Source: Calliopsis andreniformis
Taxonomy: Eukaryota; Arthropoda; Insecta; Hymenoptera; Andrenidae
Assembly: GCF_051401765.1 (NCBI RefSeq)
Contig: NW_027480438.1
Span: 7,812,001-7,876,000 of the forward strand
DNA: 64,000 bases
Reading direction: 5' to 3'
This document shows, one piece after another, positions 39,501 to 52,229 of the stretch (position 1 is the first letter of the stretch; each line of letters opens with the position of its first letter). A program made the position numbers and the translations under genes. Under the pieces are notes generated by a model. It made no database searches and was not told the origin of the DNA. It worked only from the letters and a program-made list of their open reading frames with translations.

Positions 39501-41419
39501 CTCAATACCCAATCATCAATCTTCAATCCTCAATCCTCAATCCTCAATACTCAATCCTCAATCCTCAATCCTCAATCCTCAGTCCTCAAACCACAATCCT
39601 GAATCCTCAATCCTGAATCCTCAACCTCCAGCACTCAGTGCTCAACAATAAGTTGTCGATCCTCAACCCTCGATAGAATATCCTCACTTCAGAGCTTTCA
39701 ATACGCAATGCTCAATCTGCAATCTTCAAATCTCTATCCACAAACATCAATTCTCATCACTCAACCCTCAACACTCAGTCCCCAGTCCTCAGTCCTCAGT
39801 CCTCAAACCTCAATCCTCAAACCTCTATCATCAATCCTCAATCCTCAATGTTCAGTCCTCAATACCCAATCATCAATCTTCAATCCTCAATCCTCAATCC
39901 TCAATACTCAATCCTCAATCCTCAATCCTCAATCCTCAGTCCTCAAACCACAATCCTGAATCCTCAATACTGAATCCTCAACCTCCAGCACTCAGTGCTC
40001 AACAATAAGTTGTCGATCCTCAACCCTCGATAGAATATCCTCACTTCAGAGCTTTCAATACGCAATGCTCAATCTGCAATCTTCAAATCTCTATCCACAA
40101 ACATCAATTCTCATCACTCAACCCTCAACACTCAGTCCCCAGTCCTCAGTCCTCAATCCTCAATTCTCAATCTTCAATCCTCAATACTCAATCTTCAATC
40201 CTCAATCCTGGATCCTCAGTCCTCAATCTTCATACCTCAATCCTCAATCCTCAATCCTCAATCCTCATTCTTCAATCCTCAATACCCAATCCTCAATCCT
40301 CAATCCTCAATCCTCAATCCTCAATTCTCAATACTCAATCCTCAGTCCTCAGTCCTCAAACCTCTATCCTCAACCCTCAACCCTCATCGTCGATACTCAA
40401 TCCTCAATCCTCAATCCTCAATCCTCAATCTTCAATCCTCAATACTCAATCTTCAATCCTCAATCCTCAATCTTCAATCCTCAATACTCAGTCTTCAATC
40501 CTCAATCCTCAATCCTCAACCCTCATTCTTCAATCCTCAATCCTCAATCCTCAGACCTCAAACATCAATACTCAACCCTCAGTCCTCGTCCTCCATCCAC
40601 AAGCCTCAATCCTCAACCCTGACCCATCAGTCCTCAATACTCAACCATCTATCCTCAATTCTCAATACTCAATAGTATATCCTGAATTCTCACGGTTCAA
40701 TACTCAATCCACAATATTCAATAATCGAACCTCAATCCTCAAACATCTATTCTCAACACTCAATCCCCAACACTCAGTCCTCTCTCTTCAATCCTCCATC
40801 CTCAACCGTCAATCCTCAAGCGTCAATCCTCAATCCTCAATCCTCAACCCTCAATCCTCAGTCCTCAAACCTCAATCCCGAATCCTCAATCCTGAATCCT
40901 CAATCTTCAGCCCGCAGTCCTCAACAATCAATTGTCAATCCCCAATCCTCAATAGAATATCCTCAATCCTCAATCCTCAATCCTCAATCCTCAATCTTCA
41001 ACCCTCAATACTCAATCTTGAATCCTCAATCCTGGATCCTCAATCCTCAATCTTCATACCTTAATCCTCAATCCTCAATCCTCAATCCTCATTCTTCAAT
41101 CCTCAATACCCAATCGTCAATCTTCAATCCTCAATCCTCAATCCTCAATTCTCAGTCCTCAATCCTCAGTCCTCAGTCCTCAAACCTCAATCCTCAACCC
41201 TCAGCCCTCATCGTCAATCCTCAATCCTCAATCCTCAATCCTCAATCCTCAATCTTCAATCCTCGATACTCAATCTTCAATCCTCAATCCTCAATCTTCA
41301 ATCCTCAATACTCAGTCTTCAATCCTCAATCCTCAATCCTCAATCCTCATTCTTCAATCCTCAATCCTCAATCCTCAGACCTCAAACATCAATACTCAAC
41401 CCTCAGTCCTCGTCCTCAA

Positions 41420-41839
41420 TCCACAACACTCAATCCTCAATCCTCAATCTTCAATCATCAATATTCAATCTTCAATCCTCAATCCTCAATCCTCAATCCT
41501 CAATCCTCAATCCTCAATGTTCAATCCTCAATACCCAATCATCAATATTCAATCCTCAATCCTCAATCCTCAATCCTCAATACTCAAATCCTCAATCCTC
41601 AATCTTCAATCCTCAATACTCAATCTTCAATCCTCAATCCTCAATCCGCAATCCTCAATCCTCATTCTTCAATCCTCAATACCGAATCCTCAATCTTCAA
41701 TCCTCAATCCTCAATCCCCAGTTCTCAATCCTCAATACCCAATCATCAATCTTCAATCCTCAATCCTCAATCCTCAATCCTCAATCCTCAGACCTCAAAC
41801 ATCAATACTCAGCCCTCTGTCCTCGTCCTCAATCCACAA
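41420..41839 (+). repeat. 420-bp insertion in copy 2
   Basis: CCACAACAC occurs at about 41421 and 41834, 413 bp apart; copy 1 has only one at this place (30215). The inserted sequence resembles 27.67-28.08 kb just left of copy 1, including the ATACCGAATCC unit. It also carries one extra A near 41586 (ACTCAAATCC). A further heptamer gained before 42043 makes the net 420. Confidence 0.8.
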
Positions 41840-43504
41840 CACTTAATCCTCAATCCTCAATCATCAATCATCAATATTCAATCTTCAATCCTCAATCCTC
41901 AATCCTCAATCCTCAATCCTCAATCCTCAATCCTCAATCCTCAATGTTCAATCCTCATTACCCAATCATCAATCTTCAATCCTCAATCATCAATCCTCAA
42001 TCCTCAATCCTCAATCCTCAATCCTCAATCCTCAATCCTCAATGTTCAGTCCTCAATACCCAATCATCAATCTTCAATCCTCAATCCTCAATCCTCAATA
42101 CTCAATCCTCAATCCTCAATCCTCAATCCTCAGTCCTCAAACCACAATCCTGAATCCTCAATCCTGAATCCTCAACCTCCAGCACTCAGTGCTCAACAAT
42201 AAGTTGTCGATCCTCAACCCTCGATAGAATATCCTCACTTCAGAGCTTTCAATACGCAATGCTCAATCTGCAATCTTCAAATCTCTATCCACAAACATCA
42301 ATTCTCATCACTCAACCCTCAACACTCAGTCCCCAGTCCTCAGTCCTCAGTCCTCAAACCTCAATCCTCAAACCTCTATCATCAATCCTCAATCCTCAAT
42401 GTTCAGTCCTCAATACCCAATCATCAATCTTCAATCCTCAATCCTCAATCCTCAATACTCAATCCTCAATCCTCAATCCTCAATCCTCAGTCCTCAAACC
42501 ACAATCCTGAATCCTCAATCCTGAATCCTCAACCTCCAGCACTCAGTGCTCAACAATAAGTTGTCGATCCTCAACCCTCGATAGAATATCCTCACTTCAG
42601 AGCTTTCAATACGCAATGCTCAATCTGCAATCTTCAAATCTCTATCCACAAACATCAATTCTCATCACTCAACCCTCAACACTCAGTCCCCAGTCCTCAG
42701 TCCTCAATCCTCAATTCTCAATCTTCAATCCTCAATACTCAATCTTCAATCCTCAATCCTGGATCCTCAGTCCTCAATCTTCATACCTCAATCCTCAATC
42801 CTCAATCCTCAATCCTCATTCTTCAATCCTCAATACCCAATCCTCAATCCTCAATCCTCAATCCTCAATCCTCAATTCTCAATACTCAATCCTCAGTGCT
42901 CAGTCCTCAAACCTCTATCCTCAACCCTCAACCCTCATCGTCGATACTCAATCCTCAATCCTCAATCCTCAATCCTCAATCTTCAATCCTCAATACTCAA
43001 TCTTCAATCCTCAATCCTCAATCTTCAATCCTCAATACTCAGTCTTCAATCCTCAATCCTCAATCCTCAACCCTCATTCTTCAATCCTCAATCCTCAATC
43101 CTCAGACCTCAAACATCAATACTCAACCCTCAGTCCTCGTCCTCCATCCACAACCCTCAATCCTCAACCCTGAACCATCAGTCCTCAATACTCAACCATC
43201 TATCCTCAATTCTCAATACTCAATAGTATATCCTGAATTCTCACGGTTCAATACTCAATCCACAATATTCAATAATCGAACCTCAATCCTCAAACATCTA
43301 TTCTCAACACTCAATCCCCAACACTCAGTCCTCTCTCTTCAATCCTCCATCCTCAACCGTCAATCCTCAAGCGTCAATCCTCAATCCTCAATCCTCAACC
43401 CTCAATCCTCAGTCCTCAAACCTCAATCCCGAATCCTCAATCCTGAATCCTCAATCTTCAGCCCGCAGTCCTCAACAATCAATTGTCAATCCCCAATCCT
43501 CAAT

Positions 43505-45432
43505 AGAATATCCTCAATCCTCAATCCTCAATCCTCAATCCTCAATCTTCAACCCTCAATACTCAATCTTGAATCCTCAATCCTCAATCTTCAATCCTCA
43601 ATACTCAGTCTTCAATCCTCAATCCTCAATCCTCAATCCTCATTCTTCAATCCTCAATCCTCAATCCTCAGACCTCAAACATCAATACTCAACCCTCAGT
43701 CCTCGTCCTCAATCCACAACCCTCAATCCTCAACCCTGAACCATCAATCCTCAATACTCAATCATCTATCCTCAATTCTCAATATTCAATAGAATATCCT
43801 GAATTCTCACGGTTCAATACTCAATCCACAATATTCAATAATCGAACCTCAATCCTCAAAATCTATTCTCAACACTCAAACCCCAACACTCAGTCCTCTC
43901 TCTTCAATCCTCCATCCTCAACCCTCAATCCTCAATCCTCAATCCTCAATCCTCAATCCTCAAGCCTCAATCCTCAGTCCTCAAACCACAATCCTGAATC
44001 CTCAATCCTGAATCATCAACCTCCAGCACTCAGTGCTCAACAATAAGTTATCGATCCTCAATCCTCAATAGAATATCCTCACTTCAGAGCTTTCAATACG
44101 CAATGCTCAATCTGCAATCTTCAAATCTCTATCCACAAACATCAATTCTCATCACTCAACCCTCAACACTCAGTCCCCAATCCTCAATCTTCAATCCTCA
44201 AACCTCAATCCTCAATCCTCAATCCTCAATCTTCAATCATCAATATTCAATCTTCAATCCTCAATCCTCAATCCTCAATCCTCAATCCTCAATCCTCAAT
44301 GTTCAGTCCTCAATACCCAATCATCAATCTTCAATCCTCAATCCTCAATCCTCAATACTCAATCCTCAATCCTCAATCCTCAATCCTCAGTCCTCAAACC
44401 ACAATCCTGAAACCTCAATCCTGAAGCCTCAACCTCCAGCACTCAGTGCTCAACAATAAGTTGTCGATAATCAATCCTCAATAGAATATCCTCACTTCAG
44501 AGCTTTCAATACGCAATGCTCAATCTGCAATCTTCAAATCTCTATCCACAAACATCAATTCTCATCACTCAACCCTCAACACTCAGTCCCCAATCCTCAA
44601 TCTTCAATCCTCAATCCTCAATCCTCAATCCTCAATCCTCAATCCTCAATCTTCAACCCTCAATACTCAATCTTCAATCCTCAATCCTGGATCCTCAATC
44701 CTCAATCTTCATACCTTAATCCTCAATCCTCAATCCTCAATTCTCATTCTTCAATCCTCAATCCCCAATCCTCAATCTTCAATCCTCAATCCTCAATCCT
44801 CAATTCTCAGTCCTCAATCCTCAGTCCTCAGTCCTCAAACCTCAATCCTCAACCCTCAGCCCTCATCGTCAATCCTAAATCCTCAATCCTCAATCCTCAA
44901 TCCTCAATCTTCAATCCTCAATACTCAATCTTCAATCCTCAATCCACAATCTTCAATCCTCAATACTCAGTCTTCAATCCTCAATCCTCAATCCTCAATC
45001 CTCATTCTTCAATCCTCAATCCTCAATCCTCAGACCTCAAACATCAATACTCAACCCTCAGTCCTCGTCCTCAATCCACAACCCTCAATCCTCAACCCTG
45101 AACCATCAATCCTCAATACTCAACCATCTATCCTCAATTCTCAATACTCAATAGAATATCCTGAATTCTCACGGTTCAATACTCAATCCACAATATTCAA
45201 TAATCGAACCTCAATCCTCAAACATCTATTCTCAACACTCAATCCCCAACACTCAGTCCTCTCTCTTCAATCCTCCATCCTCAACCGTCAATCCTCAAGC
45301 GTCAATCCTCAATCCTCAATCCTCAACCCTCAATCCTCAGTCCCCAAACCTCAATCCCGAATCCTCAATCCTGAATCCTCAATCTTCAGCCCGCAGTCCT
45401 CAACAATCAATTGTCAATCCCCAATCCTCAAT
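43505..45432 (+). repeat. 1928-bp nested tandem, copy 1
   Basis: B1t (43505), A (43791, with a 1-bp deletion), B2 (44070), B2 (44483) and A (45153). The equivalent of 31879-33806 at offset 11626. The period is 276 x 7 minus 4, exactly accounted for by three 6-bp units and the 1-bp deletion in the A module. Confidence 0.9.
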
Positions 45433-47360
45433 AGAATATCCTCAATCCTCAATCCTCAATCCTCAATCCTCAATCTTCAACCCTCAATACTCAATCTTGA
45501 ATCCTCAATCCTCAATCTTCAATCCTCAATACTCAGTCTTCAATCCTCAATCCTCAATCCTCAATCCTCATTCTTCAATCCTCAATCCTCAATCCTCAGA
45601 CCTCAAACATCAATACTCAACCCTCAGTCCTCGTCCTCAATCCACAACCCTCAATCCTCAACCCTGAACCATCAATCCTCAATACTCAATCATCTATCCT
45701 CAATTCTCAATATTCAATAGAATATCCTGAATTCTCACGGTTCAATACTCAATCCACAATATTCAATAATCGAACCTCAATCCTCAAAATCTATTCTCAA
45801 CACTCAAACCCCAACACTCAGTCCTCTCTCTTCAATCCTCCATCCTCAACCCTCAATCCTCAATCCTCAATCCTCAATCCTCAATCCTCAAGCCTCAATC
45901 CTCAGTCCTCAAACCACAATCCTGAATCCTCAATCCTGAATCATCAACCTCCAGCACTCAGTGCTCAACAATAAGTTATCGATCCTCAATCCTCAATAGA
46001 ATATCCTCACTTCAGAGCTTTCAATACGCAATGCTCAATCTGCAATCTTCAAATCTCTATCCACAAACATCAATTCTCATCACTCAACCCTCAACACTCA
46101 GTCCCCAATCCTCAATCTTCAATCCTCAAACCTCAATCCTCAATCCTCAATCCTCAATCTTCAATCATCAATATTCAATCTTCAATCCTCAATCCTCAAT
46201 CCTCAATCCTCAATCCTCAATCCTCAATGTTCAGTCCTCAATACCCAATCATCAATCTTCAATCCTCAATCCTCAATCCTCAATACTCAATCCTCAATCC
46301 TCAATCCTCAATCCTCAGTCCTCAAACCACAATCCTGAAACCTCAATCCTGAAGCCTCAACCTCCAGCACTCAGTGCTCAACAATAAGTTGTCGATAATC
46401 AATCCTCAATAGAATATCCTCACTTCAGAGCTTTCAATACGCAATGCTCAATCTGCAATCTTCAAATCTCTATCCACAAACATCAATTCTCATCACTCAA
46501 CCCTCAACACTCAGTCCCCAATCCTCAATCTTCAATCCTCAATCCTCAATCCTCAATCCTCAATCCTCAATCCTCAATCTTCAACCCTCAATACTCAATC
46601 TTCAATCCTCAATCCTGGATCCTCAATCCTCAATCTTCATACCTTAATCCTCAATCCTCAATCCTCAATTCTCATTCTTCAATCCTCAATCCCCAATCCT
46701 CAATCTTCAATCCTCAATCCTCAATCCTCAATTCTCAGTCCTCAATCCTCAGTCCTCAGTCCTCAAACCTCAATCCTCAACCCTCAGCCCTCATCGTCAA
46801 TCCTAAATCCTCAATCCTCAATCCTCAATCCTCAATCTTCAATCCTCAATACTCAATCTTCAATCCTCAATCCACAATCTTCAATCCTCAATACTCAGTC
46901 TTCAATCCTCAATCCTCAATCCTCAATCCTCATTCTTCAATCCTCAATCCTCAATCCTCAGACCTCAAACATCAATACTCAACCCTCAGTCCTCGTCCTC
47001 AATCCACAACCCTCAATCCTCAACCCTGAACCATCAATCCTCAATACTCAACCATCTATCCTCAATTCTCAATACTCAATAGAATATCCTGAATTCTCAC
47101 GGTTCAATACTCAATCCACAATATTCAATAATCGAACCTCAATCCTCAAACATCTATTCTCAACACTCAATCCCCAACACTCAGTCCTCTCTCTTCAATC
47201 CTCCATCCTCAACCGTCAATCCTCAAGCGTCAATCCTCAATCCTCAATCCTCAACCCTCAATCCTCAGTCCCCAAACCTCAATCCCGAATCCTCAATCCT
47301 GAATCCTCAATCTTCAGCCCGCAGTCCTCAACAATCAATTGTCAATCCCCAATCCTCAAT
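45433..47360 (+). repeat. 1928-bp nested tandem, copy 2
   Basis: B1t (45433), A (45719), B2 (45998), B2 (46411) and A (47081), each 1928 bp after its partner. The two copies appear identical over most of their length, so this is among the youngest events in the window, or else an assembly duplication. Confidence 0.9.
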
Positions 47361-50300
47361 AGAATATCCTCAATCCTCAATCCTCAATCCTCAATCCTCA
47401 ATCTTCAACCCTCAATACTCAATCTTGAATCCTCAACCCTGGATCCTCAATCCTCAATATTCATACCTTAATCCTCAATCCTCAATCCTCAATCCTCAAT
47501 CCTCATTCTTCAATCCTCAATACCCAATCCTCAATCTTCAATCCTCAATCCTCAATCCTCAATTCTCAGTCCTCAATCCTCAGTCCTCAGTCCTCAAACC
47601 TCAATCCTCAACCCTCAGCCCTCATCGTCAATCCTCAATCCTCAATCCTCAATCCTCAATCCTCAATCTTCAATCCTCAATACTCAATCTTCAATCCTCA
47701 ATCCTCAATCTTCAATCCTCAATACTCAGTCTTCAATCCTCAATCCTCAATCCTCAATCCTCATTCTTCAATCCTCAATCCTCAATCCTCAGACCTCAAA
47801 CATCAATACTCAACCCTCAGTCCTCGTCTTCAATCCACAACCCTCAATCCTCAACCCTGAACCATCAATCCTCAATACTCAACCATCTATCCTCAATTCT
47901 CAATACTCAATAGAATATCCTGAATTCTCACGGTTCAATACTCAATCCACAATAATCAATAATCGAACCTCAATCCACAAACATCTATTCTCAACACTCA
48001 ATCCCCAACACTCAGTCCTCTCTCTTCAATCCTCCATCCTCAACCGTCAATCCTCAAGCGTCAATCCTCAATCCTCAATCCTCAACCCTCAATCCTCAGT
48101 CCTCAAACCTCAATCCCGAATCCTCAATCCTGAATCCTCAATCTTCAGCCCGCAGTCCTCAACAATCAATTGTCAATCCCCAATCCTCAATAGAATATCC
48201 TCAATCCTCAATCCTCAATCCTCAATCCTCAATCTTCAACCCTCAATACTCAATCTTGAATCCTCAATCCTGGACCCTCAATCCTCAATCTTCATACCCT
48301 AATCCTCAATCCTCAATCCTCAATCCTCATTCTTCAATCCTCAATACCCAATCCTCAATCTTCAATCCTCAATCCTCAATCCTCAATCCTCAGTCCTCAA
48401 TCCTCAGTCCTCAGTCCTCAAACCTCAATCCTCAACCCTCAGCCCTCATCGTCAATCCTCAATCATCAATCCTCAATCCTCAATCCTCAATCTTCATTCC
48501 TCAATACTCAATCTTCAATCCTCAATCCTCAATCTTCAATCCTCAATACTCAGTCTTCAATCCTCAATCCTCAATCCTCAATCCTCATTCTTCAATCCTC
48601 AATCCTCAATCCTCAGACCTCAAACATCAATACTCAACCCTCAGTCCTCGTCCTCAATCCACAACCCTCAATCCTCAACCCTGAACCATCAATCCTCAAT
48701 ACTCAATCATCTATCCTCAATTCTCAATATTCTATAGAATATCCTGAATTATCACGGTTCAATACTCAATCCACAATATTCAATAATCGAACCTCAATCC
48801 TCAAAATCTATTCTCAACACTCAAACCCCAACACTCAGTCCTCTCTCTTCAATCCTCCATCCTCAACCCTCAATCCTCAATCCTCAATCCTCAATCCTCA
48901 ATCCTCAAGCCTCAATCCTCAGTCCTCAAACCACAATCCTGAATCCTCAATCCTGAATCATCAACCTCCAGCACTGAGTGCTCAACAATAAGTTATCGAT
49001 CCTCAATCCTCAATAGAATATCCTCACTTCAGAGCTTTCAATACGCAATGCTCAATCTGCAATCTTTAAATCTCTATCCACAAACATCAATTCTCATCAC
49101 TCAACCCTCAACACTCAGTCCCCAATCCTCAATCTTCAATCCTCAATCCTCAATCCTCAATCCTCAATCCTCAATCCTCAATCTTCAACCCTCAATACTC
49201 AATCTTCAATCCTCAATCCTGGATCCTCAATCCTCAATCTTCATACCTTAATTCTCAATCCTCAATCCTCAATCCTCATTCTTCAATCCTCAATCCCCAA
49301 TCCTCAGTCTTCAATCCTCAATCCTCAATCCTAAATTCTCAGTCCTCAATCCTCAGTCCTCAGTCCTCAAACCTCAATCCTCAACCCTCAGCCCTCATCG
49401 TCAATCCTCAATCCTCAATCCTCAATCTTCAATCCTCAATACTCAATCTTCAATCCTCAATCCTCAATCTTCAATCCTCAATACTCAGTCTTCAATCCTC
49501 AATCCTCAATCCTCAATCCTCATTCTTCAATCCTCAATCCTCAATCCTCAGACCTCAAACATCAATACTCAACCCTCAGTCCTCGTCCTCAATCCACAAC
49601 CCTCAATCCTCAACCCTGAACCATCAATCCTCAATACTCAACCATCTATCCTCAATTCTCAATAGTCAATAGAATATCCTGAATTCTCACGGTTCAATAC
49701 TCAATCCACAATATTCAATAATCGAACCTCAATCCTCAAACATCTATTCTCAACACTCAATCCTCAACACTCAGTCCTCTCTCTTCAATCCTCCATCCTC
49801 AACCCTCAATACTCAAGCGTCAATCCTCAATCCTCAATCCTCAACCCTCAATCCTCAGTCCTGAAACCTCAATCCCGAATCCTCAATCCAGAATCCTCAA
49901 TCTTCAGCCCGCAGTCCTCAACAATCAATTGTCAATCCCCAATCCTCAATAGAATATCCTCAATTCACAGTTTTCAATACTCTATCCCCATTCTTCAATC
50001 TTCAAATCTCAATCCACGATAATCAATCCCCATCACTCAACCCTCAACACTCAGACCTCAATCTTCAATCCTCAATCCTCAATCCTCAATCTTCAATCCT
50101 CAATACCCAATCTTCAATCCTCAATCCTCAATTCTCAATCCTCAATACTCAAACCTCAATCGTCAATCCTCAATCCCCAATCCTCAATCTTCAATCGTCA
50201 ACCCTCAATCCTGAATCCTCAATCCTCAACCTTCAATCCTCAATACTCAATCTTCAATCCTCGATCCTCAATCCTCAATCCTCAACCCTCAATCCTCAAT

Positions 50301-52229
50301 CCTCAATCTTCAATCCTCAATAGTCAATTCTCAATTCTCATTCCTCAAACTTCAGTCCTCAGTCCTCAATCCTCAGACCTCAAACATCAATACTCAGCCC
50401 TCTGTCCTCGTCCTCAATCCACAACACTCAATCCTCAATCCTCAATCTTCAATCATCAATATTCAATCTTCAATCCTCAATCCTCAATCCTCAATCCTCA
50501 ATCCTCAATCCTCAATGTTCAATCCTCAATACCCAATCATCAATCTTCAATCCTCAATCCTCAATCCTCAATCCTCAATCCTCAATCCTCAATCCTCAAT
50601 CCCCAATCCTCAGTCCTCAAACCACAATCCTGAATCCTCAATCCTGAAGCCTCAACCTCCAGCACTCAGTGCTCAACAATAAGTTGTCGATCCTCAATCC
50701 TCAATAGAATATCCTCACTTCAGAGCTTTCAATACGCAATGCTCAATCTGCAATCTTCAAATCTCTATCCACAAACATCAATTCTCATCACTCAACACTC
50801 AGCACTCAGTCCCCAATCCTCAATCTTCAATCCTCAATCCTCAATCCTCAATCCTCAATCCTCAATCTTCAATCCTCAATACTCAATCTTCAATCCTCAA
50901 TCCTGGATCCTCAATCCTCAATCTTCATACCTCAATCCTCAATACTCAATCCTCAATCCTCATTCTTCAATCCTCAATACCCAATCCTCAATCTTCAATC
51001 CTCAATCCTCAATCCTCAATTCTCAGCCCTCAATCCTAAGTCCTCAGTCCTCAAACCTCAATCCTCAACCCTCAGCCCTCATCGTCAATCCTCAATCCTC
51101 AATCCTCAATCCTCAGTCCTCAATCTTCAATCCTCAATACTCAATCTTCAATCCTCAATCCTCAATCTTCAATCCTCAATACTCAGTCTTCAATCCTCAA
51201 TCCTCAATCCTCAATCCTCATTCTTCAATCCTCAATCCTCAATCCTCAATCCTCAATCCTCAATCCTCGATCCTCAATCTTCAATCCTTAGTCCCAAATC
51301 CTCAGTCTTCAATCCTCAATCCTCAACCATCAATCTTCAATCCTCAATACTCAATCTTCAATCCTCAATCCTCAATCCTCAATCCTCAATCCTCAATACT
51401 TATTTTTCAATCCTCAATACCCAATCATCAATCTTCAATCCTCAATCCTCAATCCTTAATCCTCAATTCTCAATCCTCAATCCTCAGACCTGAAACATCA
51501 ATACTCAATCCTCAGTTCTCGTCCTCAATCCACAACCCTCAATCATCAACCCTCAACCATCAATTCTCAATACTCAACCATCTATCCTCAATTCTCAATA
51601 CTGAATAGAATATCCTGAGTTCTCACGGTACAATACTCAATCCACAATATTCAATAATCAAGCCTCAATCCTCAAACATCTATTCTCAACACTCAATCCC
51701 CAACACTCAGTCCTCTCTCTTCAATCCTCCATCCTCAACCCTCAATCCTCAAGCGTCAATCCTCAGTCCTCAAACCACAATCCTGAATCCTCAATCCTGA
51801 AGCCTCAACCTCCAGCACTCAGTGCTCAACAATTAGTTGTCGATCCTCAATCCTCGATAGAATATCCTCACTTCAGAGCTTTCAATACGCAATGCTCAAT
51901 CTGCAATCTTCAAATCTCTATCCACAAACATCAATTCTCAACACTCAACCCTCAACACTCAGTCCCCAATCCTCAATCTTCAATCCTCGATCCTCAATCC
52001 TCAATCCTCAACCCTCAGTCCTCAATCCTCAATCTTCAAACCACAATAGTCAATCCTCAATTCTCAATCCTCAATCCTCAGTCCTCAGTCCTCAATCCTC
52101 AGACCTCAAACATCAATACTCAGCCCTCTGTCCTCGTTCTCAATCCACAACACTCAATCCTCAATGCTCAATCTTCAATCATCAATATTCAATCTTCAAT
52201 CCTCAATCCTCAATCCTCAATCCTCAATC

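Noticed and set aside
28469..47000. CRISPR array from regularly spaced B2 modules
   Set aside because: Spacers are the same heptamer repeats, distances are hundreds of bases, and no cas genes are present.
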